From an uncultured Bacteroidales bacterium (GTDB lineage: Bacteria; Bacteroidota; Bacteroidia; Bacteroidales; UBA932): a stretch of DNA of 34,591 nt. A program made the translations under genes and the position numbers. The first letter of the stretch is position 1. Each line of letters starts with the position of its first letter. Below are positions 1 through 8,800 of this stretch, piece after piece. The stretch is from the NCBI GenBank assembly GCA_947168525.1, contig CAMVMG010000023.1:1-34591 (forward strand). Direction: 5' to 3'. The notes below the pieces were generated by a model, which did no database searches, was not told where the DNA came from, and saw only the letters and a list, made by a program, of their open reading frames with translations.

Positions 1-76
1 GTCAGGCGTGCACTCTGCGACGACGTTTTTGGCGTTTTTCGCTTTCGCCGGTGTCGGGAAGGCGAGGAGGGTACAC

Positions 77-111
77 AAAAAAGGAGACCGACCAAGTCAG
101 CCTCCTTTTTT
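77..111 (-). terminator. Rho-independent terminator of the leftward receptor/lipoprotein unit
   Basis: The perfect arms AAAAAAGGAG (77-86) and CTCCTTTTTT (102-111) flank a loop that holds a smaller GAC/GTC stem (90-92 with 96-98). Read leftward, the hairpin ends in a run of T and begins 18 bases after the stop codon of the lipoprotein gene at 129. Because the A and T runs are symmetric it could work in both directions. Positions 1-76 hold no gene I can recognise. Confidence 0.8.
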
Positions 112-128
112 GATATCAAGTGAACCGA

Positions 129-2309
129 TTATTCGGTCTTGCCGTTCAGGGTGATAATCTTGTTGTTGGCCTTGAACTCTGCTACACCGTTGTAGATGGT
201 CAGTTCGCCGGCCACAACCACCATGTCACCAACGGCGATCTGGTCTTCGGAGGTGAAGCTTGCACCGCCCAGGAACTTACCGCGGTAGATTTCCAGCTGG
301 TACTTGTTGCCGCCGTCGTCGGAAATCCAGTACTGGGCATTACCATAACTGGTGCTTACCTGGTCGATTTGGGAAATGATGCCTGCCACATACACTTCAC
401 CGGCGGGCGTCTGCTCACCGTAGACGAGGTCCAGGGCCTTGGTTACATTGAAGGGATTCTCGGCGGTGCCTTCACCGGCAGGGAGGGCCTTGCCGTTGAT
501 GGTGATCAGGTAGTTGCCTGCCTTGAATTCGGCCACGTCGTTCTTCTCATAGTAGGTGACTTCACCATAGAGGACAACTTCATCGCCCACCTTGATGGCA
601 TCCTTGGTTTCTTCGGTAAACTTTTCTCCACCGTAGTAAAGGCTGCGATAAGCTTCGAAATCAGCGGTGGAACCGTCTGTGGAAAGCCAGTACTGGGCAT
701 TGCCGTAACCGGTGTCCACATTGTCGATCTTGTTGATGATGCCGCGTACATAGACTTTGCCTTCGGGGATGTTGCCGCTCTTGATGAGGGCGGCGATTTC
801 CGTTGCGCCGTAAGGATTGCGGAGGGTTCCCATCGGATTTGCCACGTATTCGGCAATCCTGGTGGCCACGATGTTGATGTACTTGCCGCCGCTGGAAAGG
901 CCGTTGAAGTAACCGGTGACGGTAACCTTCTTGCCGTCGAAGCTCTTGGCGTTCAGGGCCTCCACAGGGTACACGATGGAACCCTGCTTGGAACCGTCTT
1001 CGAAGCCGTCCAGGGCAATGTTGTAGTAGTTGCCGGAGACGGAGAGGGTGCCGGAGAGTTTGATGTATTCGGCCTCGGAGGCGGCATAGGTGCCAGCCTG
1101 CGCGGTGATGTCCTTGGCGTTGGGATAGGTGACGGCATTGCCTTCGCTGTCCACGAACGCATCGGTGATGTCGGTGAGCTCGGGAACACCGTTGTAGGTG
1201 GTCTTGCGGGCGCTCATCTGGACGCCGTTACCCAGCTTGAGGGCGGCTGCGCTATTGCCATAGGCATAGATGGCCTTTTGTCCGTCGGAGAGGATGGCAC
1301 CGCGGGTGGTCAGGGCCATGACGACGGTGGAAGGCAGGGTCTGGACCTGGGAGTCATCGTCCATGGCGATGATCTCGCTCACGGAAGCGCCCGTAGCGGG
1401 AATGCCGGCCTGGGTGACGGTGGTGCTGGCCTGGGCGCCGGGACCCTTGAAGGAGATGGTAGCGGTACGCTTGGCCGTGCGGGGGTTCGCAGCAGCGTGG
1501 AGCTGATAGGAACCGTCGGCGTTCACACCCGTGAAGGAGAGCCAGTCGGCGTCGATGTTGGCCAGGATGGGATTCACCTTGGAATCAATTTTGAGCGTGA
1601 AGGTGGTATCCGTGGCCGGGAGTTCGGTGAAGTCGAAGGGAGCGATCTGGATCAGGGACTTCTCTACCTTGATCACCTCTGCATCCACCAGTTCGTGGGT
1701 GCTTCCGTACAGGGTGTAGGGACCTTCCACGGTGACGATGTCACCCACCTCGATGCCGAAGCGGGCCCATCCGCCGTTTCCGTCCTTGGGATAGCCCTGG
1801 CTGTCCTTTACACCGTAGATGTAAATGCTACCGGTCTCGTCCTCTACGTAGAAGTTACCATACTGCTCGTTGGCAATCTTGGTCACGGTGCCGCGGATAC
1901 GGAAGGAACCGGCACCGGCGGCGATTACCTCAGCGATGGTGGAGATGGGACGCTCGGTCTTTTCCGCCTGCTGGATTACGTTGATGGTCTGCTTCTCGCC
2001 GTCGCACTCGATGGTGATGACACCCTCGCGGGTATCACTGGCGGCTTCTGCAGAGATGGTGAGGGTTGTCTCGCCGGCGCTGCCGGAAGCGGGGGATACA
2101 CTGAGCCATTCCGACTTGGAGGAACTCACCGCAGCCGTCCAGCTGCCGGAGGCGTTAAGGATGATGGTCTTGGACCCGCCGTCCGGGGAAATGCCCACGT
2201 AGGACTGGTCTACCTTGATGTTGTTCAGATAGTGATCGGCCTCTTTCTGGCAGGCTGTCGCAAAAGCGAGGACTGCAAGCAGGGAAGCAAAAATACCTTT
2301 AAGTTTCAT
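129..2309 (-). CDS. Surface lipoprotein with BACON and tandem OB-fold (DUF6359-like) domains
   Basis: A 726-residue predicted lipoprotein. The signal peptide (MKLKGIFASLLAVLAFATAC) ends in a lipobox with Cys20. A BACON-type beta-sandwich follows (about 33-117), then an OB-fold-like segment (about 120-215; YGNFYVEDETGSIYIYG), a second BACON-like segment (about 218-300), an atypical OB-like region (about 305-490), and two clear DUF6359-type OB-fold modules (about 493-608 and 613-723) marked by YGNAQYW and the closing LNGK. OB-folds of this kind (YhcR/ExeM type) occur beside nuclease domains, so binding of nucleic acid or another polymer is plausible but not shown. The gene starts 18 bases after the TonB-dependent receptor gene and is surely co-transcribed with it. 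I expect it at the outer-membrane surface as a SusD-like capture partner. The first ATG gives a complete lipoprotein signal, which supports this start. Confidence 0.85.
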   Translation of the reverse strand: MKLKGIFASLLAVLAFATACQKEADHYLNNIKVDQSYVGISPDGGSKTIILNASGSWTAAVSSSKSEWLSVSPASGSAGETTLTISAEAASDTREGVITIECDGEKQTINVIQQAEKTERPISTIAEVIAAGAGSFRIRGTVTKIANEQYGNFYVEDETGSIYIYGVKDSQGYPKDGNGGWARFGIEVGDIVTVEGPYTLYGSTHELVDAEVIKVEKSLIQIAPFDFTELPATDTTFTLKIDSKVNPILANIDADWLSFTGVNADGSYQLHAAANPRTAKRTATISFKGPGAQASTTVTQAGIPATGASVSEIIAMDDDSQVQTLPSTVVMALTTRGAILSDGQKAIYAYGNSAAALKLGNGVQMSARKTTYNGVPELTDITDAFVDSEGNAVTYPNAKDITAQAGTYAASEAEYIKLSGTLSVSGNYYNIALDGFEDGSKQGSIVYPVEALNAKSFDGKKVTVTGYFNGLSSGGKYINIVATRIAEYVANPMGTLRNPYGATEIAALIKSGNIPEGKVYVRGIINKIDNVDTGYGNAQYWLSTDGSTADFEAYRSLYYGGEKFTEETKDAIKVGDEVVLYGEVTYYEKNDVAEFKAGNYLITINGKALPAGEGTAENPFNVTKALDLVYGEQTPAGEVYVAGIISQIDQVSTSYGNAQYWISDDGGNKYQLEIYRGKFLGGASFTSEDQIAVGDMVVVAGELTIYNGVAEFKANNKIITLNGKTE

Positions 2310-2327
2310 AAGAAATGCCGATGTTAA

Positions 2328-5300
2328 TTAGTTGAACAGATATTTGATACCGATGGAGGCATACCAGCACTGGCCCAGGGAGTGGTAGGGCACGAAGGTC
2401 TGGGTGTTGCCAGAGATGGAGGCAGGAGTGGAGAAGGTAGCGTAACCCTCGCCGTCCACGCCCTCATATTTGAGGATGCGGGCCTCGGAACCGATGGCCG
2501 GGTTCAGGTACTTGCTTACGCCCCAGCTGGAGTTGAACAGGTTCATGACGTTCTTCAGGTCCAGGCTCAGCTGAAGGGTGTTGCGGGTCTGGCCGATCTT
2601 CACGGTGAAGTCGTGCTTGTAGCTGAGGTCGATGCGGTGTACCCAAGGGGAATACACGCTATAGGCCTCTGCATACTGGCCCTGGTGCTTGCTCAGGTAG
2701 GCGTCCTTGTGGACGTAGTCCATGAAGCGGGCGGCGTCATCCTGGGAGACGAAGCGGAACTGGTTGGAGGCCACTTCTGCATCGGTGGGGATGTAGATGC
2801 TGTCGTAGGCGTAGCCGTCGTTGTTCATGTCGTTGGTGGTCATGTAAGAGTAGTTGTAACCGCCTCTCCAGCTCTCATAGATGATGGTGTAGTGGTTGCC
2901 GCTCTTGTCATGATGGGTGGCCGATGCAACAATACGGTCCGGGGTCACATACTGGGAGTTGTGCAGCGGAATGTAGTTGGGGCCCTCGGAGGTGGGCACA
3001 TAGGTGAAGGCGCTTTCTGCGGCGGAACCCGGCATGCCGGTGATTTCCTTGTTCACAGTGTGGGTGTAGGCGGCCATGAGGCTCAGGCTCTCGATGGGCT
3101 GCATGTTCACGGTCACGTTGGCGCTCCAGCCGTAACCCTTGTCGGTGTTCTCCAGGACGAAGGCCTTAGGATAGGACACCTTGCCGGTCTTGGGGTTGGT
3201 GTAAGGGGTCGTGCGATACTGGGAAGGATAGAGGGGACGGTTGTCCGCACCGTTGAAGCGGGCGAAGCCGCCTACGTTCTGCATACTCCAGTCTGCGATG
3301 GAGACCGCGTTGACAGTCTTGTTGAACACGCCTTCTACGGTAATGCTGAACGGGAAGGAGGTGGGGAAATTGTAGTCAAAGGCAAGGGAGGTCTTCCACA
3401 CCTGCGGCATCTTGAATCTGGGATCCACGCCGTTCACGGCCGACGGAACGGTTCCGTCATCGGAAGAAACGGTGGTGGGATAGCCCATGGCGACGAGTTT
3501 GTTGCGGAGGGCATCTACGGTGGCATGGCCGTCGGCGTCGGTTACCAGACCGCCGGCGAACTGGTTCATGTCGGCACTCTTGGCATTAAGCTGGGCCTGG
3601 TACTGGACCAGACCGCCGTTAGTGGGCATATTGGTGAAGAATACCAGCGGGAGACGGCCGCTGAACAGGCCGGTACCGCCGCGCACCTTCAGGCTGCGGT
3701 CGCTGAAGACGTCCCAGGTGAAGCCCACGCGCGGGGAAATGGTGAGTTTGGAGCTGGGCCACTTGCCGGTATCGATATGGGTTTCCTTGTAACCGTAGGA
3801 CTTGGGATAGAATGCAAGATCCTTGATGGCATTGTTGGTGATGAGGTCGCTGTTGTCGAAGAACAGGCCGTCCAGGCGGGTACCGTAAGTGAGCTTGAAG
3901 TTGTCGGACACGTTCCACTCGTCCTGCACATACAGGCCGGCTTTGTAGAACTGCACGCGGGCTGCGGGAGCGAACTCTACCGCACCGTTCTTTTCGTAAC
4001 CGTAGGTAAGGTTCACGATCTCAGGGGCGGCGCCGTTCAGGAAGTCTGCGAGGGAGCTGTAGCGGTAGTAACCGGTACCGTTGCGCATGTACTGGTTGTC
4101 GGCCAGCTGATACTCGAAGTTGATACCTCCGGTAATCTTGTGGTTGCCGGCATAATAGGTGATGTCGTCCTTTACATTGGCAACGGTGTTGTGCACGGCG
4201 TTGTTCCAGGTGAAGAGCTCGTAACCCAGGGCGATGTAGTTGTTATCATTCTCCAGGATGTCGATGAAGGGGAACTCGGAGGAGTTGGTGCCGCGCACGT
4301 CGTCCAGCTTGGAGAAGGTGGCCAGGAACTGGTTGGACAGGTTGTCGGTAAGACGGCTGTTCAGGTCCAGCGACCAGGTGCTCACCAGATTCTTCATGGA
4401 GTACATGGAGTTGGCGAAGGACATGGAATACTGGGAGACACGGGCGCCGCTCATACGGGTGCCGGCATCCATGGAAGTGGCGTTGGGGTTGTTCCAGACG
4501 TTGTTCAGGGTGTAGTTGTAGCGCAGGGCAAGGTGATGTTTCTGGCTGATGTTCCAGTCCAGACGGGCCAGGATCTTGGCGTTGCTCTCGTTGGCCGGGA
4601 AGTCGGTATAGGAACCGGTGTCATAACCGTATTTGCTCATCACATGGTCCTTTACCTGCTGGAGGTCAAAAGTGCTGGCGCGGCTGAGGTAATCTTTGTC
4701 AGACCCCACGCCGATGTTGGCCCGGCCGGCTACGCCGCCGGTGATCTCGGAGCCTCTGTAGCGGTTCACGATAGAAGGAACCTTGGAGTACTCTGCATTT
4801 ACGAAGAAGAAGAGTTTGTTCTTGACGATGGGACCGCCGAAAGTGAAGCCATAGGTGGTGCTACGGTTCTTGTCGCGGGCGCCGGCGATTTGTTCGCCGT
4901 CCACGGCGTCACCCTGCATGTTCTCGTTCTTGTGGTAAATGTAAGCGGTACCGCGGAAGGTGTTGGTACCGGACTTGGTGATGGCGTTTACGCCGCCGCC
5001 GATGAAGTTGGTCTGGCGCACGTCGTAAGGGGAAATCACAACCTGGAGTTCCTCAATGGCGTCGATGGAGATGGGGTTGCCACCGCCCGGCAGGTTGGAG
5101 GAAAGGCCGAAGTTGTTGTTGAAGTTGGCACCGTCAACGGTGAAGTTGGCCAGACGGCCGTCGGAACCGGCGAAGCTCATGCCGCTGCCGCCGTAAGGAG
5201 AGAGGCGGGTGACGTCGGAGATGCTGCGGTTCACGGTGGGGACTGCCTCGATCTGGCCGCTGTTGATGTTGGTCACGGCACCGGTGCGTTCCTGGGCTGC

Positions 5301-5690
5301 GAACTTGGAGGCGGCATCAGCCACGATCACAGTTCCTTGCAGCATTTCGGTGCTTTCAGAAATCTGGGCGTTCAGGCTGTAGGTCTCTGCCAGCTGCAGC
5401 GTGACACCCGTGTAGGTGGCATCCTGGTAACCCAGGCAGGTGAAATCTACTTTGTAGGGACCGCCGGTACGCATACCCTGGATGGTATAACGTCCGTCGG
5501 CGTTGGTAACAGCGCCATAGACGGTGCCGGAAGGCTCATGCTGGGCCAGGACGGCAGCGCCGATGACGGGCGCGCCATTCTGGTCAACCACGCGGCCGCT
5601 CAAGGCCGATGTGGTCACCTGTGCATAGGCGACAACGCCCGCAAACATGGCAATGCATGCGAGCAAGAAGCTTTTGAAAGCGTTTTTCAT
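2328..5690 (-). CDS. Oar-like TonB-dependent outer-membrane receptor
   Basis: A 1120-residue predicted outer-membrane transporter. I chose the ATG at 5688-5690 because it begins a proper signal peptide (MKNAFKSFLLACIAMFAGVVAYAQ); the open frame runs 17 codons further upstream without adding one. A carboxypeptidase-regulatory-like domain (about 25-110; SGRVVDQNGAPVIGAAV) is followed by a plug domain with VDGANFNNNFG and SPYDVRQTNFIGGGVN, and then a long beta-barrel ending in a Phe-rich strand (GIKYLFN). The plug resembles the Oar/OmpA-like receptor class rather than classical SusC. These proteins import large ligands using TonB-ExbBD energy. It is first in a leftward unit with the OB-fold lipoprotein and diverges from a second unit carrying two nucleases. 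No SusD gene is adjacent. Substrate unknown; nucleic-acid products are inferred from the neighbours. Confidence 0.9.
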   Translation of the reverse strand: MKNAFKSFLLACIAMFAGVVAYAQVTTSALSGRVVDQNGAPVIGAAVLAQHEPSGTVYGAVTNADGRYTIQGMRTGGPYKVDFTCLGYQDATYTGVTLQLAETYSLNAQISESTEMLQGTVIVADAASKFAAQERTGAVTNINSGQIEAVPTVNRSISDVTRLSPYGGSGMSFAGSDGRLANFTVDGANFNNNFGLSSNLPGGGNPISIDAIEELQVVISPYDVRQTNFIGGGVNAITKSGTNTFRGTAYIYHKNENMQGDAVDGEQIAGARDKNRSTTYGFTFGGPIVKNKLFFFVNAEYSKVPSIVNRYRGSEITGGVAGRANIGVGSDKDYLSRASTFDLQQVKDHVMSKYGYDTGSYTDFPANESNAKILARLDWNISQKHHLALRYNYTLNNVWNNPNATSMDAGTRMSGARVSQYSMSFANSMYSMKNLVSTWSLDLNSRLTDNLSNQFLATFSKLDDVRGTNSSEFPFIDILENDNNYIALGYELFTWNNAVHNTVANVKDDITYYAGNHKITGGINFEYQLADNQYMRNGTGYYRYSSLADFLNGAAPEIVNLTYGYEKNGAVEFAPAARVQFYKAGLYVQDEWNVSDNFKLTYGTRLDGLFFDNSDLITNNAIKDLAFYPKSYGYKETHIDTGKWPSSKLTISPRVGFTWDVFSDRSLKVRGGTGLFSGRLPLVFFTNMPTNGGLVQYQAQLNAKSADMNQFAGGLVTDADGHATVDALRNKLVAMGYPTTVSSDDGTVPSAVNGVDPRFKMPQVWKTSLAFDYNFPTSFPFSITVEGVFNKTVNAVSIADWSMQNVGGFARFNGADNRPLYPSQYRTTPYTNPKTGKVSYPKAFVLENTDKGYGWSANVTVNMQPIESLSLMAAYTHTVNKEITGMPGSAAESAFTYVPTSEGPNYIPLHNSQYVTPDRIVASATHHDKSGNHYTIIYESWRGGYNYSYMTTNDMNNDGYAYDSIYIPTDAEVASNQFRFVSQDDAARFMDYVHKDAYLSKHQGQYAEAYSVYSPWVHRIDLSYKHDFTVKIGQTRNTLQLSLDLKNVMNLFNSSWGVSKYLNPAIGSEARILKYEGVDGEGYATFSTPASISGNTQTFVPYHSLGQCWYASIGIKYLFN

Positions 5691-5750
5691 ACGGGTTTTA
5701 AAAAAATAAATATTGATACAACTGTATTCACTAACCAACAAAATCGTGTG

Positions 5751-5781
5751 CGAAGATACGACCTTTTTTTGACATTACGAA
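5751..5781 (-). promoter_or_regulatory. Putative Bacteroidota-type promoter of the Oar-like receptor operon
   Basis: Read leftward, TATCTTCG (5751-5758) resembles the -7 element TAnnTTTG, and TTCG (5778-5781) lies exactly 19 bases upstream, as the TTTG -33 box should. Each element differs from consensus at one position. It would give a leader of about 50 bases before the ATG at 5690. Confidence 0.5.
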
Positions 5782-5821
5782 ATCTGTCCCTTCTTTTTCA
5801 AAGAAGTTCCAAAAAAAATAT

Positions 5822-5829
5822 TATATTTG
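5822..5829 (+). promoter_or_regulatory. Putative -7 element for the rightward nuclease/receptor operon
   Basis: TATATTTG matches TAnnTTTG exactly and lies 34 bases before the ATG at 5864. I see no convincing TTTG box 19-21 bases upstream; the sequence there is a run of T followed by CAAAG. The divergent promoter of the receptor lies about 40 bases away, so the two units may share regulation. Confidence 0.55.
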
Positions 5830-5863
5830 TGAATATGAATAATAACACTAAAAAATACTACTT

Positions 5864-8800
5864 ATGAAACTCAAATCTGTTCTGTTGGCCTTATTGGCCG
5901 GTGCACTCTCTTTTGTCTCCTGCCAGGAGAAGGAAGAGCTCGGCACTCCCAAGGTTACGGTAACCCCCGCGGAACTTGTTTTCTCTCCTGGCGGCGGTTC
6001 CCAGACCGTAACCCTCACCGCTACCCGTGACTGGGTGGTCACCTGTCCGGACTGGGTCAGCGTTGACAATCTGAAGGGAGAAGCCAGCACCAAATCCGTG
6101 GATGTCTCCATCACCGTATTGCCCAACAACGGCCACAACCGCTCGGGCAATGTCATTTTCTCCATCGGCCTGGCCAAGGCACAGGTGGTCATCACCCAGC
6201 AGGGCTCCCAGGGAGAAGTGGAACTGGGGGACGGCTCCAAGGAGAATCCCTACACCGTGGCCGGCGTCATTGCCTACCTGGAAGATCTGGGGGCCGATGT
6301 CAACAGCCCCGAGAAAGTGTATGTGAAGGGTAAGATCTCTTCCATCGCAGAGGCATTCGGCGCCCAGTACGGCAACGGTCAGTTCAACATCTCCGACGAC
6401 GGAAGCACCGCAGCGGACCAGTTCACGGCCTACCGCGTCCTGTACCTTGGCAACAAGAAGTGGAAAGAAGGCGATACCCAGATCAAACTGGGAGACGACG
6501 TAATCATCTACGGCAATGTGGTCAACTACAGGGGCAACACCCCGGAGACCCAGCAGAACAGCGCCTTCCTGTACAGCCTCAACGGCGTGGACAAGGGCGG
6601 TGACACCGGCGGCAGCGGCAGCATGGCAGAGGCCAAGGGAACCGGTTCCCAGGAAGATCCGTTCAATGTAGCAGCCGCCATCAACGCGGTGAAAGACCTC
6701 ACCTGGACCTCCACCACCGAGTTCGACAAAGTGGGTCCGTACTACGTGAAGGGCAAGGTTGCTTCCGTGTCGGAAGAGTTCGGTGCCCAGTACGGCAACG
6801 GTACCTTCACCCTGGTGGACGAAGGCTTCGATGCCGAGTTCATCGCCTACCGCGTCCTGTATCTCGGCAACAAGAAATGGAAGGAAGGTGAGGACCAGAT
6901 CAAGGCCGGCGACGAGGTCATTGTCTATGCGGAGCTGATGAATTACCGCGGCAACACCCCGGAAACCTCCGGCGGTTACCTTTACAGCCTCAACGGTAAA
7001 ACGGCCGGCGGCTCTGACCAGCCTGCCGGCGAGATAAAGGGAAGCGGCACCAAGGAAGATCCCTTCAATGTCGCGGCTGCCATCAACGCCGTAAAGAACC
7101 TCACCTGGACCTCCACCACCGAGTACGACAAAGTGGGTCCGTATTACGTGAAGGGCAAGGTTGCTTCCGTGTCGGAAAAGTTCGGTGCCCAGTACGGTAA
7201 CGGTACCTTCACCCTGGTGGATGAGGGCTCCAGCGCCGAGTTCATCGCCTACCGCGTCCTGTATCTTGGCAATAAGAAATGGAAGGAAGGCGATACGCAA
7301 ATCAAAGTCGGCGACGAGGTTGTCATTTATGCGGAGCTGATGAATTACCGCGGCAACACCCCGGAAACCTCCGGCGGTTACCTCTACAACCTCAACGGCC
7401 AGGGCGGCCCGGAAGACCCCTCCGGCGATTACGCCAACGCAGAAGTCCGCACTGTGGCCCAGTTCATCGCCGCGGCAGATAAGGAGACCTACTTCAAACT
7501 CACCGGTACGGTGTCCAAATTCAACGCCCAGTACTGCAGTTTCGACCTCACGGATGACACCGGCACCATCTATGTGTACAGCGTAGACAACAAGGCCGAC
7601 TGGAGCAGCAAGATTTCCAACGGCGGCACGGTGACCCTGGCCGGCAAATATGCCTACTATGCAACCAAGGAGCAGCATGAGGTGGTCAACGCCTACATCC
7701 TATCCTTCGAGAAGGGCGGAAGTGATACGCCCCAACCCGGCAATCCTGCCGGCAAAGGCACCGTGGAAGACCCGTTCAACGTGGCCGCTGCCATTGACTA
7801 TGTGACCAAGCTCGGAAAGGATGTCACCAGCGAGGGATCCGTTTATATCAAGGGCAAGATCAGTTCCATCGAGGAAGAGTTCGCCTCCAAGTTCGGCAAT
7901 GCCACGTTCTATCTGGTGGATGAAGGTTCGGATGCCACGTTCTATGCCTATAGGATCCTGTACCTCGGGAACCGCAAGTGGGTAGAGGGCGACGGCCAGA
8001 TCAAAGTGGGCGACGAAGCCGTCGTCTGCGGCAAGGTGGTCTACTACCAGGGCAACATCCCGGAGACTGCCCAGAACAGCGCCTATCTGTACAGCCTCAA
8101 CGGCAAGACCGACGGCGGCGGATCGGACACCCCTGAACCGCCCGTGGGAGAGGCCAAGGCGGTCACCGTCCAGGAATTCCTGGCGGCCGCGGAGTCCCAG
8201 ACCCAGCTGTACCAGCTCACCGGTACCATCGGCGGCAGCATCAATTCCACCTACGGCAACTTCGACCTCACGGACGAGACCGGAACGGTTTATGTCTACG
8301 GCCTCACGGCCACCAACCTGGGCTATGGCGCCCAGAACGACAAGAGCTTTGCTTCCCTGAACCTGGCCGCTGGTGACAACATTACCATCATCGGCTACCG
8401 CGGCTCCTTCAACGGCAAGGACGAGGTGATGTATGCTTACTTTGTCAAGAAGAATTCCGGTGGCGAAACCCCGGACAATCCCAATCCTCCCACCCCGGCG
8501 GCCAATGACTACAGCAGCACGGTAGGCTGGACTCTTGGCGATAAGGGATACACCCAGAATGCCGTGGTTAACGGTAAGGAAGGCGTGGAAATCCTCAAAC
8601 TGGGAACCGGTAGCGCCGCAGGCGTCGCCACCCTCACCGTTCCGGAAGAGGCAGAGAGCATCAGTTTCTACGCCATTTCCTGGAAGGGCAAACCTGCCAA
8701 ACTGGTGCTGAGCAAAGGCACCAGCGTAATCGGCAGCGTGGAACCTGCTGCCAATGACGGCCTGTCCAATACTCCGCCTTATACCCTTACTGTGTCCGAA

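Noticed and set aside
5691..5741. Start of the Oar-like receptor 17 codons upstream
   Set aside because: The extra residues are not signal-like, while the ATG at 5690 begins a standard signal peptide.
2382..5867. Long plus-strand open frame (1161 codons) opposite the Oar-like receptor, and a similar 735-codon frame at 120-2327
   Set aside because: Both are mirror frames of high-GC genes on the other strand. Their translations are Gly/Val/His-rich with no domain, and the minus-strand products are clear receptor and lipoprotein sequences.
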